Source: Megalobrama amblycephala
Lineage: Eukaryota; Chordata; Actinopteri; Cypriniformes; Xenocyprididae
Reading direction: 5' to 3'
DNA: 64,000 bases
NCBI RefSeq assembly: GCF_018812025.1
Contig: NC_063065.1
Span: 31,023,642-31,087,641, forward strand
Within the stretch, counting starts at the first letter, position 1. Each line of letters starts with the position of its first letter. Shown here piece after piece: positions 45,476 through 57,546 of the stretch. The notes beneath the pieces are model-generated. The model saw only the letters and a list, made by a program, of their open reading frames with translations. It did not search any database and was not told the origin of the DNA. The translations under genes and the position numbers were made by a program.

Positions 45476-47508
45476 AAAGCAAATAAAATAAAATGAAATA
45501 AAACCAAGAGCTGCTCGGTACCGTTCAGTGATAATCTAGTGATTTCCTCTGCTCACTGGAAGAGTTCATTAGTTGAGTGACACGTCCTTAACCGTACATG
45601 CAAGAGACATCATTTACATCCTAACATCTCCTCAACCCATTGAACCCATTTTGAACTGGTTTTCTGCACACAAATCCGCTGTTACACAATGCATTTTGTG
45701 TGAGTACCAGCTCTACACCACTTTCCTATTTCAATTGCCTCTCTGCATTGACAGATTGTTGAAACATGTCAAATGTGGTATAGCATCATACTTGTTATGC
45801 TGAGAAAGCTTGTTAATGCCCAGAGGGATGATATCATTTACTGCTGGGCACAGACACGCTGTTGTGCAAGTCATGAATTATTCAGGCCTGTGGAGAGGCA
45901 AGAAGGCTGTTAAGCAGTGTGTGAATATATGTATATGAAGGAAATTATTGTATTTGACAACTGCTCTCGGTGTGACTCCAGACAGATGTTGTTTATGATT
46001 GATTTCGGCTCTTGTAACTTAGTTAACAAGTGTTCCTTGTCACTCGTTGACAAACCTTGAGAAAACAATGCATCTAACTAGAACCGAAGCACTAAGGCTG
46101 TATAAAAGTTTATAGGTCTGATTGCTTTGTTTTTGTAGAATTTTAGTGCGTTGTAAGAATGAAATCTGTAGAAAAAAATTAATGTCCTGACTGAAAATTA
46201 CTAGTGAGTCATTCCGTGTCAACTCAACCGGGTCCCCAAAAAAAACAAAATTTTTGATATTGTTAAGATTTTTTTTCTGTAGAAAGACAAACATAAATAG
46301 TGATGAAAGCCCAAATATTAAACATCACAGATGTATATTTATTGAGTAATGCACTATTTTGTAGAGGAGGATCAAAATGACCATTTTCACCTGAGATTTG
46401 GAGCCAATTAGAGGAGTGTAAAAATGACTTTATAAAGATGGCAGCATCATTATTTTATTTTCACACAGAGATTGGTAGATCTATTAGTGAAATATGTTGA
46501 CTTTATCAATCTTTGATTCATTATATGCCAACAGTGACAGCTCAAAAATGGCAAAAAGCACTTCTTGTGTTTTTTTGTCTCAAGTTTGCATGTCTGTAAC
46601 TCAAGAAGTATTAAAGATATCTTAATATCCTTTTAGTTTCTGGTTCTTAACAAACTTTCCTTTTGGTATCTTCATTTTAAAGACCCTCGATGGTTCAGTT
46701 CCAGAGATATGGAGATCTTAATGCCTCTCCATGAGTAAATTGGTCGATTGCACACATTTTCAGTGGTTAAAAACCAAATCTGGGTCACTTTGCACACAGC
46801 TGATACTTCTTTCTTTTAAAGAGGAATATCTGAAGATCAAATAATGTTGAAACTAGAAATGTAAACAGCTGAGAAAGAAAACGCATGTGTAACAGTATAA
46901 TTGATCCGTGCATCAGGTCTTAAAGTGACAGCAGCCTAATAAACCTGCTGCCAAATTATGAGATCATCTTAAAAAATATCTATATGGCAGTTTTTCCCCA
47001 TGGTATTGATGTCAAAATTGTGGCCAGTGAATATGCTGAGTGGCTAGTAACTTTGGAAAATCACTAACCACAGTGGCTGGTGAGAAAAAAAGTTAAAATC
47101 AAGCCCTGATTATAATCAATACCATTTAGCTTCCTCCATAAGTCTGGTTGTAGCATCCTAAGCCTCCTAGTGGATGGAATGCTGGTGTCCCAAACAAAAA
47201 AAGTATGTAGTTTCTGAGACACTAGTGGCACCGAGCAGAATTACAAAAATACAGCATTTGCAAACACCCCTTTTGCACATCGTGCCTCCCCCAACTCGAA
47301 CATCACAAACACAGCTCTTACAAGTGCTTGTGGAGGCACGTAAGAGTAGGCTACTTTCAATAAAAGTCCAGTATATTAGGAATACTTTTAGTTGTGTTGT
47401 GTCATGAGTAAGCACATGAGTAACTAACATTCTGTCTAGAGTGAACGCGAGCACCTCGCTTTTAATAAATCCATCCAACGTATCTGCATTGGATGCCTTT
47501 TTTACATA
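45476..47508. other. No gene recognised
   Basis: 46200-46830 has the feel of an old interspersed repeat (for example 'TGAGTCATTCCGTGTCAACT'), but it has no second copy here and I could not define ends. The minus frame 47520-47167 has no domain I recognise. Confidence 0.3.
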
Positions 47509-48028
47509 GCCACGCCCCAATCTCTCATCCTGCTACAGTAGCCACGCCCCAATCTCTCATCCTGCTACAGTAGCCACGCCCCAATCTCATCCTGCTACAG
47601 TAGCCACGCCCCAAACTCTCATCCTGCTACAGTAGCCACGCCCAAACTCTCATCCTGCTACAGTAGCCACGCCCCAATCTCATCCTGCTACAGTAGCCAC
47701 GCCCCAATCTTTCATCCTGCTACAGTAGCCACGCCCCAATCTCTCATCCTGCTACAGTAGCCACGCCCCAATCTCATCCTGCTACAGTAGCCACACCCAA
47801 ACTCTCGTCCTGCTACAGTAGCCACGCCCCAATCTCTCATCCTGCTACAGTAGCCACGCCTCAATCTCTCATCCTGCTACAGTAGCCACGCCCCAATCTC
47901 TCATCCTGCTACAGTAGCCACGCCCCAATCTCTAATCCTGCTACAGTAGCCACGCCTCAATCTCTCATCCTGCTACAGTAGCCACGCCTCAATCTCTCAT
48001 CCTGCTACAGTAGCCACGCCCCAATCTC
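47509..48028. repeat. 32-bp minisatellite, about 16 copies
   Basis: Unit CACGCCCCAATCTCTCATCC plus TGCTACAGTAGC. The junction CCTGCTACAGTAGCCA occurs 16 times. Some units are 30 bp because one TC is missing from TCTCTCAT, and others carry CCCAAACTCTC or CCTCAATCTC substitutions. Confidence 0.95.
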
Positions 48029-48965
48029 ACGCTATAGGTTGAGCTGGAAAGTGATTGACAGATTTGAGCAGACACTCTCAATGATTAGATGTTGCCTGAG
48101 AAGCTCAATGTTTACACTTTTGGGGTAGATAAATCCATGAATAGCATACTAATAGTAGTCAATGAACAAACTGAGTCAAGAGAATGTATTTCAACAACAA
48201 CAACAACAAAAAAACTTAAATACTTCACCTTTAATCAAAATATTTGCCAAAACTATACAATTCTGTAAACATATGCCATCAGTATCATCTTCTAAACTGC
48301 CAAATAAAATCTCCTACACACAGTATGATCAGCCTGACCTGATTTGAAGGCAGCATTCATTTGCAAGTAAAGCACATTATTCATGCTTTATTTCTATACT
48401 GCTCATTTTTAAACTCTCACAGTAGCTTCAGAAAGCTGGTTCACTATCATAGTGGCATTTTTAGCCCAGCTTGAGGTCATTTAGCGTCCGCAGATGTGCC
48501 GCAGTGACGTGGTTACCAGTGGTGACAGCTGTGTTATTGATGGTTTCAGACTCTAACCAGACATCCCGTTTCCCCAGTGACTGACAGACTGAAACCCGTT
48601 CTTTCACTCACAAGAAATGGTGCTGGTCTTCCTGCATCCCTAGCTTTCTTTTTCCAGCCTCTGTTTCTGTGCTTTCAACTGCCTCTTTGTCTCCTCTGAG
48701 GAGAAACACAGTCAAACTGATACAGATCTGGTTTTGAGATGTGTAAATGTACGCTTTGAAAGGCTCACCTGGCACAATGAAACAACAGACATGTGTTTGC
48801 TGCCAAAAAAAAAAATCTGCAAGAAAACAAGCAAGGCGCATCATGTCAACACAGTCTCAAATGGAAACGAATACAGTACAAATGACATTCACACATCACT
48901 GAACTCGTTCGGAGGATTACTTTACTTCACCCAAGGCCAAACTTTGCTAAACTTTGTTCATTCAC
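48029..48965. other. No gene seen
   Basis: Unique-looking sequence with a (CAA)n run near 48195. No domain in the frames at 48608-48844 or 48734-49105. Confidence 0.35.
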
Positions 48966-49200
48966 TCTTAGAAGAAAAGATTCTATATGGAACCTTAAAG
49001 GGTTCCGGCCGGCGCTTCACATATAGAACTTTTCAGGGGTTCCAATCATTTTATGGATTTAGTTTGAATTCATTTTGTTTTAATTCCATTAAAATTTTAA
49101 TGTAATTTCATGAATTAAACAGCTCATAAGCATACTTTTATCACTACAAAAAAAAAAATTGAAAGAACCTGTTAAACATGAAAGTATTATGCAATCATTT
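48966..49200 (+). mobile_element. 'CTTAGAAGAA..GGTTCT' repeat, interrupted by a TTAA element
   Basis: It begins TCTTAGAAGAAAAGATTCTA and continues to ATGCAATCATTTAA. It seems to resume at about 50085 ('TTTGGCATAAAGGTTCTTTA'), which fits insertion of the next element into its TTAA. Confidence 0.55.
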
Positions 49201-49202
49201 AA

Positions 49203-50080
49203 AGGGGACATATCAGTGCTATAATCGGGTGCGCGGTGCATCTACCAGAAAACGTGAAAAAGGACAACCCAGTAACTGTTTTGGCAAGCCTTTCTCTGCA
49301 AGCATGTGAAAAAACAAGCCGCTCAGATTTCGCTCCCCTTCTGACGTAGGAAGAGGATCTTATTATAATATTACCGCCAATTAATCTGCACATTTCCACC
49401 CAAGGTGCCGCCATTTTGTTTCCGTAAGTGATAACGGTGTACCAGTTCTAACGCCATGGTAAAAATTGGAGCAAAGCATGTTAACTGTTCTGTCGTTGGC
49501 TGCACAGACGAGCACTGAACACTATTTAGAGTCTCGTTAGCTTGGATAGCCTGCAAGATGACCCTGACAAGATCGATTGCTAAAAAAGGAGCGTTTCTGT
49601 CCGAGCGATATTTTGGAAAAAATATTAGACCATTAACAGCATTTGATAGCAATCATAAACGTTAGCCTGGTGTGTATGACTCTGTTTGGCAAACAGGTAC
49701 ACTATCCTGGTGTCCATACAGGTTTTTACACAAAAGATGAACATGACGGCACATGCTAGTGGATGAGTTGAATCAACTCCACAGCAACTACATCAATTTA
49801 TCCACTAACCATTCAGAAACGTCTAAAAGTTGTAACTTCTTCCTGAGTCTCTCCATCAGTGTCGACTCCGGTTTGAACAATGTAAGGCTGAACACTTTCG
49901 TCATTTTGGCTGCGTGAGATTCTCCAGCTTTGTTGTTGTTGAGCTGTTAAAGCTCCGCCCTCTTCTGGAAAGCGGAGCTCATTTGCATTTAAAGGGACAC
50001 ACACAAAAATGGTGTGTTTTTGCTCACACCCAGATCGGGGCAAATTTGACAAGCTATAATAAATGATCTTTGGGGGATTT
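49203..50080. mobile_element. TTAA-target DNA element with THAP-like coding remnant
   Basis: It starts AGGGGACATATCAGTGC after TTAA (49199-49202). The right end is worn and no TTAA closes it. About 49455-49640 on the plus strand encodes 'GAKHVNCSVVGCTDEH', a stop, then 'IAKKGAFLSERYFGKNIRPL'. The C-x4-C start resembles the zinc-coordinating beginning of a THAP domain, which is linked to Kolobok- and P-type transposases. The related fragments at 96-350 and 16091-16427 cover its left and right parts. Confidence 0.65.
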
Positions 50081-50224
50081 TGAACATATTTGGCATAAAG
50101 GTTCTTTAAATTGAATCAAGAGCACTAGTGTTCTTGTAATCTATCTACTCTATTTATGAAGTTAGTGCTCTTGGTTACCAAGGAGACAGTTTCAGTGAAG
50201 ATCTTGACATGATGTGTGAAGAAA

Positions 50225-50575
50225 ACATAGAAAACGTCTCAGTTATGACTGTAACCCTGAGAAGGGCATGTCACCAGACGCGGGACCCGGGCGGGAGCGG
50301 AGCATCCTCAGCGGGACACATTCATGGTGAACACAATCATCCCCTCGAGATCAGATGTGCTTCGCTCCCAAGCAGACCACACAAAGATCATGAGTGTCTC
50401 CACCCGTAATGCAGCGTGGGCAGGGAGACACACACAATCTAAACTGCTGCTTACTCGCCATTATCTGAGTCCTACGGGACAAACAACACCAGAGACAGAG
50501 TGACACAAAGCGTTTACTGAAGGGACAGAAGCTGGTCCGGGAATCCTTTATAGCTTCCATGGTACACCATCATGC
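50225..50575 (-). pseudogene. DIRS-type gag-like fragment
   Basis: The minus strand encodes 'MASKQQFRLCVSPCPRCITG' then 'GDTHDLCVVCLGAKH', then a frameshift, then 'EDAPLPPGSRVW'. 'THDLCVVCLG..H' is the same cysteine motif as in the fragment at 14591-14866. Next to it, 50233-50270 carries GTCTCAGTTATGACTGTAAC, the opening motif of the 120-bp trimer at 22701. No reverse transcriptase or tyrosine recombinase is nearby. Confidence 0.7.
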
Positions 50576-50834
50576 GTCACTGGATGATGTTTCGTCAATG
50601 AGATCGGACTGATTCTACACTAATATAGTTCACTTGAAGGAGTGAATGAAAACGAGCGAGTGAATTCAGACACTGAATGCTGCTTTTGCATAGTCTGTGC
50701 TCGCTGTTTAACAATCATTTGAAACTTTGCAAACGGGCAATCAATCAATCTAATCAATCTGCACTCTGGGAATATTATTTCATTGTATGTATTTAGGGTG
50801 TATAAAATGCATATAAAATTATCCTTAGAGAGAC

Positions 50835-50835
50835 A

Positions 50836-50875
<40 letters not shown>
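50835..50875. repeat. (AAAG)n microsatellite
   Basis: About ten perfect AAAG units. Confidence 0.97.
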
Positions 50876-50973
50876 CTGATTGATTGATTATCCTGTGATA
50901 TACTGCAGAGGGTTAATATAGTGAACTAAAACCATAGAAAAACTCACTAGAATTTAAATTAAATAAAAAATTC

Positions 50974-51022
<49 letters not shown>
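50974..51022. repeat. Poly-A followed by (AT)n microsatellite
   Basis: An A-run of about 18 bases directly followed by about 16 AT units. Confidence 0.97.
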
Positions 51023-51026
<4 letters not shown>

Positions 51027-51860
51027 AAAACTTTATGGACATATTTATAAAAATATATATATTTTCTAACAGAAATGATAAAAACACACAACAAAATTAC
51101 TAACATTTTAACCAAAAATTTAAATAAAAGAAAATATGAAAATTAAAACTAATTTAAAATATTGATAAAACAATAAAATAATAGTATCTCAACGATACTA
51201 GAATAACAGCACTTCATATATTTACACTGCTAGTGGACAGATTCAAATAACGAGAGAGTGTTTATGAAGTCCAAAAGTGCCCATCATTGAAGAAATACAC
51301 ATAAATAATATAAATATCATGAAATCATGTTGAGTTTGAGCCACGTCTGTTTTGCATACTAATATCGAAGGATAAGGCTTTGAAGGAGACTTCACTTATC
51401 ATTTACCTGTTTTAACAATGAGCTATTTTTAATTTCATCAAAAACATCAAAACAGAGATACGCTAAATTCAGACTTCGCATCATTATATCTCATCAAGGT
51501 CCCACTCAACCTTCAGCTAATCACAAGTGGAGTTACTCATTCAATATTTACTGCTTTATTAGAGTATAAAATGGACCTTCAAGGACGGTAACGTGGGCAA
51601 GAAGATATTGTTAAGAGTGAATCACTTCTTATTTATTTCTAGCCTGATTTACACGGCAGTTCCAACCTTCAAGTTCTATTTTCGTTTGCCGTATTTGAGC
51701 TGTAATAATTAATCTGCATAATTGCCAATGCACTGCAATGTTACAGACAGCATATGGCTTTACATACCAGATGATTATCCTCACCACTAATGCATCCAAA
51801 CTATCAAATACACAATTCAACAGTTCCAGCTCTCTATGAGGTTATTTTTACAGTCAGCAT
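51023..51860. other. No gene seen
   Basis: AT-rich up to 51350. After that, 51400-51850 is repeat-free and includes GTAATAATTAATCTGCATAA, a candidate homeodomain/POU-rich regulatory block. Confidence 0.25.
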
Positions 51861-52195
51861 TAAAGTGAAGTTGTGCTCATCTTTTCTTCTCTATTGTGTC
51901 ATACATCCAAGTGAAACGCTTTGCAAACAAGAACAAATGTAGGGCGGGGCTTGATTTTGATTGGACGGTTGTGGTTTGCTATTGGTGGATCTCATGTGAG
52001 TGACAGGTTGCCCCGCCCTCATCATCAGAGAAGAGAAGAGATGCTGCAAGAGGAAGATATTCTGATTCAAGATTACCAGAACAGGAATTTAACACAATAA
52101 TGATGATGTGCAGCGATAAAACATTTATAATACTGCAATATTCCATTTTAAAAATTAATTAAGAGTCATCCATTTTGATTTCATGGTGACTTTAA
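51861..52195. mobile_element. Interspersed repeat, shared with 18585-18800
   Basis: It shares 'GCAAACAAGAACAAATG', 'GGTTGTGGTTTGCTATTGGT' and 'GTGAGTGACAGGTTGCCCCG' with the other copy. TTAAAGTGAAG at the left and GGTGACTTTAA at the right hint at TTAA-type ends, with a weak match. Confidence 0.6.
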
Positions 52196-53060
52196 GGTTT
52201 CAGGAGAGCAGCACACGTCTAACCCGCACCTTCAGCCTCGTTTCACTGACTGCAACACCTGACTTCCATTAGCCTTTGGAAAAGTCATTAATCCAGGGTT
52301 CTGATGTGTGAACGTTTGAATAATGTGTTTATTACTGACAAGAAGTAGAATTGTTTAGTTCACCTATTAAATTCATCTTTGACAGTCGTAGCATGTCAAA
52401 GTTGAGGAGTAAAACACAATTCATGTGAACACAAACGTTTATGTGTAGAAGAAGTGCAATTATGAAATCTAATCTGATCTAGATGAACCCATGTGACATA
52501 TGATCCATCAGGTGTTTAACGTAATCAAACTGCCGCTAACGAAACCGAAACGAAAGCGATTGTCATTCATATGTATGAAGCAGCTGCTCACGCAGTCTTC
52601 TCAAGCACACGTCATGTTTATTTTATGTTACAGACAATCCCTGAAGTACTTGAATAAAAGTTTAGATTTTTTTATCTGCTCTGATGTCTGTGGTACTGAC
52701 CAAAAATAGAGTAAATCATCTTTCTAAACTAATTTTAGGCTGGCTGTTTTGATGCCGCAATGTTTTATTCACGTCCAACAAAGACTGTATTAGGTAACTA
52801 GATAGGGCACTCAAGGCTTTCCCCAGTTTGCCAGTCAGTCATTCTCATGCCTTTCAGGACATCAAGTGAATGAGAAACATCATAGCTCTGACAGACGTCT
52901 CCCACAATGCACTGCAATGCAAACCTTGATATGGAAGTCGTATACGTAAGAGTGAAGCAGATGTTTTGGCACTTAAATGCATTAAGTTAATTAAGTTAAT
53001 TTCAATTAAATGAAAATGTATTCTAGTTTAAATGTGTATTAAATGCAATCAGCTCAATCT
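52196..53060. other. No gene seen
   Basis: Intergenic or intronic DNA. The frame at 52500-52709 has no known domain. Confidence 0.35.
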
Positions 53061-53062
53061 TA

Positions 53063-54600
53063 CACTCTAAAAAATGCTGGGTTAAAAACAACCCAAGTTG
53101 GGTTGAAAATGGACAAACCCAGTGGTTGGGTTAAATGTTTGCCCAACCTGCTGGGTAGTTTTATTTAACTATTTAACTATTGTTTAAAAATTACTGTACT
53201 GCTGCTTAAAATGAACCCAACATATGTTGGAAATTAATATTTATTAATATGTTTTATAAATGAACATTTATTAATACGTTTATTGTTTAATTATTATTCA
53301 TTAAACATTTATTAAATTGCTTATTAATAAATGTTCACCTTTTGATTATGATTGCTTCCTCTAGTAATTATGTGTCTGATTTTTGATTTCCAACATATTT
53401 TGGGTTCATTTTAATCCAGACATATAGTCATTTTTAATCAATAGTTGAGTTAAATAAAACATTTAACCCAATCACTGGGTTTGTCCATTTTCAACCCAAC
53501 TTGGGTTGTTTTTAACCCAGCATTTTTTGAGTGTAGAGTGTTTTTAATCCACTTAAGTACATCTTTATGTAATTTCTAATTAGTTAACCAAAATATACAA
53601 TAATGCAAATTCTATTGAAACTTCACTCTAAAAAATTCTGGGTTAAAAACAACCCAAGTTGGGTTGAAAATGGACAAACCCAGCGATTGGGTTGTTTTAA
53701 TCCAGCGGTTGGGTTAAATGTTTGCTCAATCTACTGGGTAGTTTTATTGAACTCAACTTTTGTTTAAAAGTTACTGTACTGCTGCTTAAAATGAACCCAA
53801 AATATGTTAGATATTAATATTTATTAATATGTTTTATAAATTGAACATTTATTAATAAGTTTATTGTTTAATTATTATTCATTAAACATTTATTAAATTG
53901 CTTATTAATAAATGTTCACCTTTTGATTATTATTGTTTCCTCTAGTAATTATGTGTCTGATTTTTAATTTCCAACATATTTTGGGTTCATTTTAATCCAG
54001 ACATATAGTCATTTTTAATCAATAGTTGAGTTAAATAAAACATTTAACCCAATCACTGGGTTTGTCCATTTTCAACCCAACTTGGGTTGTTTTTAACCCA
54101 GCATTTTTTGAGTGTAGAGTGTTTTTAATCCACTTAAGTACATCTTTATGTAATTTCTAATTAGTTAACCAAAATATACAATAATTAAAACAATTAATTA
54201 AAATGAACCCAAAGTATGTTGGAAATGAACATTTATTAATGTTCAATGAATAATTATTAAACAATAAACATTTATTAAATTGCTTATTAATAAATTTATA
54301 TTAATAAACTCTTAAACTATTAAATGTATATTAATAAAATATTAAAGCTTATTAATAAACATTCACCTTTTGTCTATTATTGTTGCCTCTAATTGCATCT
54401 GGTTTTTAATTTCCCAACTATTTTGGGTTCATTTTAAGCTAGCCATATAGCAATTTTTAAACAATAGTTGTTTTAAATAAAACTACCCAGCAGGTTGGGC
54501 AAACATTTAACCCAACCGCTGGGTTAAAACAACCCAATCGCTGGGTTTGTCCATTTTCAACCCAACTTGGGTTGTTTTTAACCCAGCATTTTTTAGAGTG
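53063..54600. mobile_element. Cluster of three palindromic 'CTGGGTTAAAAACAACCCA' elements
   Basis: Copy A is 53063-53536, copy B 53624-54116 and copy C about 54195-54600 (left end missing). Each full copy starts CACTCTAAAAAAT.CTGGGT plus TAAAAACAACCCAAGTTGGG and ends with the inverse, ACCCAGCATTTTTTGAGTG. The flank after A (TTTTTAATCCACTTAAGTAC...) is repeated after B, 581 bp later. B therefore arose by local tandem duplication that took flanking DNA with it. The middle of each is AT-rich, with TTTATTAATATG-type runs. Confidence 0.88.
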
Positions 54601-54638
54601 TTGTATGTTATGTATTTGAAAATGTTTGTACACATTTG

Positions 54639-54853
54639 TACACTATAAAAAAAAAAAAAACATTTTTTTTCTTTTGTCAAATCAACTTAGATAATTAATG
54701 TAGTTCAGATAACATAATATTTTGAGTTTCTGTTGATTGAACCAATCACCTTCATTGTATTAACTCAAATTTTTAATTTCACTGAACTCAAAATTTTAAG
54801 GCAACCAGGTAACTTACTTTAAGTTAAACCAACAATTATTTTTTTACAGTGTA
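54639..54853. mobile_element. 'TACACTATAAAAA...TTTTTACAGTGTA' element
   Basis: Inverted ends of about 13 bp around 215 bp. The inner 'AAGTTAAACCAACAATTATT' is characteristic of a common fish miniature transposon. Confidence 0.75.
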
Positions 54854-55097
54854 ATGATGAAGTTGCAATTTAGTACATTTAAATATATTAATTGTAAATG
54901 TGATATCAAATAATGCAGCTAAAATGATAATCAAGTGCTTTAGTATGTTAGTCAACACATCAAAACAAGTGCACGTCTTTAAATAATGACAAAAGATCCT
55001 TAAAACAATGATTTAAAACACATTGGGATAAACATAGTCATGAAAGTTTACTCTATAAGTGTGATTTATTTCATTATTAATATATTATCTGCAATTA

Positions 55098-55250
55098 TAC
55101 ACTCTAAAAAAATGCTTTGTTGTTTCAACCCATGGTTGGGTCAGATATTAACAAACCCAAACATCGGTTTACATTTTTAAATTACATTTTTAAACCTAAA
55201 AGTTGGGTTGACCCAAACTTGGGTTGAAACAACCCAGCATTTTTAGTGTA
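55098..55250. mobile_element. Small palindromic 'TTGTTTCAACCCA' element
   Basis: It begins TACACTCTAAAAAAATGCTT and ends GGTTGAAACAACCCAGCATT plus TTTAGTGTA. A short relative of 14961-15110. Confidence 0.75.
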
Positions 55251-57110
55251 GATATTTGAAGCACTCTACAAGTGAACATTCAATACACGTTTCTTCTTTT
55301 TCACAAGGTTACTGAGCTACACGTGAACTACATGTTTTAATTCTGCTCACTTTACAAACTCACATCGAGGGTGTTTTGAACCTGCTTGTGAAAAGATGAA
55401 CTGTTCTCTAGGTTAGTGGCGATTAAAGCACTAAAAAACAAAACGCAGTGGCATTTCCATTCGAGCAGGGCGTAACCTCTTCATTTTGAGGAAAGTGTGG
55501 CGTTTCGGCCATGAGGCTCAAAGTCATCGCACACATCAATATAGGTGTTGTCTGTAGTCATTCTGTTATGCGAAAAACCTCATTTCCTTTATGGCCCTTC
55601 ACGGCTGTTCCCAATCCTCATCTCCATAGGGTCACGAATGGCTCTTAATTGAACCCGTTCCACCCGAGAGCTGCGGGTTTCCGTCTCCCAGCAGCACTTG
55701 AAGGGAATCTCATGAGCGGGAATGGAAATTGCGGCGGAGGAGATCTCGGTCTCGAGCAGGTTGGGGATTTGTAGGATTTGTAGTGGTGTAGGAGGGATAT
55801 TAGGGGTAAGTCGGCCCCATATGTTGAATAAATCATTCACTGATGTTTAATTAAAGTCCTGAGGGATAAATTAGCCTGACTTAGTTTAATAAAGTTTTGA
55901 TGAATACCTGTGTTGGAGAAATTCACACCTCATGAAGTGCTCGATATTAATATAAATCACTGTGAGGATTATCAAGACAAAGTACTTTATCTCCACATCA
56001 CAAGAAGTTGTCTTTGAAAACTGCAAGTCTCCAAGAAAGTAAACAGAAAAACATCTCGCCAACCAGTTTATACACAACAACAATTTTTTTTTTCACTAGA
56101 ATTTTCAAAATCAATATAATGATTTTATAAAAAAGCATAAAGTTCGTAAAAACTAAAAATATATGTGCAGCTACAGAGCGAGGTTTGAACGGAGCGATTC
56201 AAGATGAATTATCTTCATTCTCAAGGGTTGAGAACAAACTCTCGTTTGAGGAATATCAATGCAGCGCTGCTTTGAAAGAGCAAGAAGAAGAAATGAAGAA
56301 ATGAAAGCTTTCTTTATACAGAAGTTCAGGAGCCATTCAATACTTCCAATACGCTGCCTTCATGTAATCTTTCAGTGGAATCAAACGCCGGCCGTCCTGA
56401 TGGGATTCCAGTCAAAATCCATTAGTAATTTCCTGCTGAGGTGCGATTCTGGTAATCTGGGAATCGAATTCCAGTTCCACAACAAACGAGATAAGAACAG
56501 GAAGAAAACACACAATACTGACGGATATATTGAAAATATGAGAGAGCTGAACTTTATTTTTATTTCTCTTTTCCACAGCTATCTCTGACAATATTCATGC
56601 AGCTCCAGTGAACACACGTTATCTGTTAATTACTTTACCATTTATACATAACTGTAAAATACTGATGGTTTTGTATGATTTACCATTTAATTTACAATGA
56701 AATTCTACAATATATTCAACAATATACATGTTTACACTAAGATGTTGTTATGCAATGCAAAAAACCCATAGGAAGTTTACAGTAACTGATTAATTATATT
56801 TCCTGTTGGTTTTGTTGTGTGTTATATACACTTTATGTTGTTTAGTTCATTTTATAGCATTATTTTAGTGTGATTTGTCTTTCTGTTTGCTGAACTGTTT
56901 CATGGAAAAGACAATTTTGTCAGAATGTGGCCTTTTATTTTACCACCTGTGTTATAATAGTCATTATCTGTATTTTAAAAAGCAAAGCAGATTTTAATAT
57001 TTGGCATGTGTACATGGTTATGAAGGCCCCATTTTGTAACCATTTTTTACAGTAAATTTCTGGCTGTTTCTCTTGTAAATTTCTCTCTCTCTCTCTCTTT
57101 TTTTTTTTTT
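55251..57110. other. No gene; candidate conserved blocks
   Basis: 55560-55830 and 56250-56480 are GC-richer and repeat-free. I examined 55589-55840 on the minus strand, which is open for 83 codons, for a vstm2a exon and saw neither an Ig motif nor convincing splice sites. Confidence 0.3.
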
Positions 57111-57114
57111 TTAA

Positions 57115-57542
57115 AGAGGACATATGCACTTTCTCAAAGTCTTGATGTTGTTTTTGTGCTCTACTAGATTGAATGTTGATTATTTTCCTCATATTCTCCA
57201 TTGTTGCAGCTCCTCTCTTCCCAGTCTGTCAGTAACGCTCTGTTTAGTTCCTGTCTCTATGAAGCCCCTCCTTCTGAAAAGCACAATGTGCTCTGATTGG
57301 TCGGCTGGAGCAGTGTGTTGTGATTGGTGTTTGGGAAATGTCCCGCCCCTTACCATAACCGCCAGTTTCAACACACTACTAACTAACTCAAGCAGGTCCC
57401 GCCCCTTTATTCTGCACATGAATTATTTAAATGAGGAATATTGTGAAGAAAACTCAAGATGGAGTTCAGAAAAACTGATATAGAGAAGAACGGGAACTTT
57501 GCAGAGCTTTTTCATACTCATAAATAGCATAATATGTCCTCT
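57115..57542. mobile_element. 428-bp TTAA-target DNA element
   Basis: The left end AGAGGACATATGC follows TTAA (57111-57114). The right end CATAATATGTCCTCT precedes TTAA (57543-57546). The (CT)n/(T)n run at 57083-57112 lies just outside. The 119-codon plus frame within it has no domain. Confidence 0.88.
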
Positions 57543-57546
57543 TTAA

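Noticed and set aside
55589..55840. Possible upstream vstm2a exon on the minus strand
   Set aside because: No WWF or cysteine motif of a V domain, and no paired splice sites in a matching phase.
57124..57483. 119-residue plus-strand frame
   Set aside because: Entirely inside a 428-bp TTAA element and without any domain.
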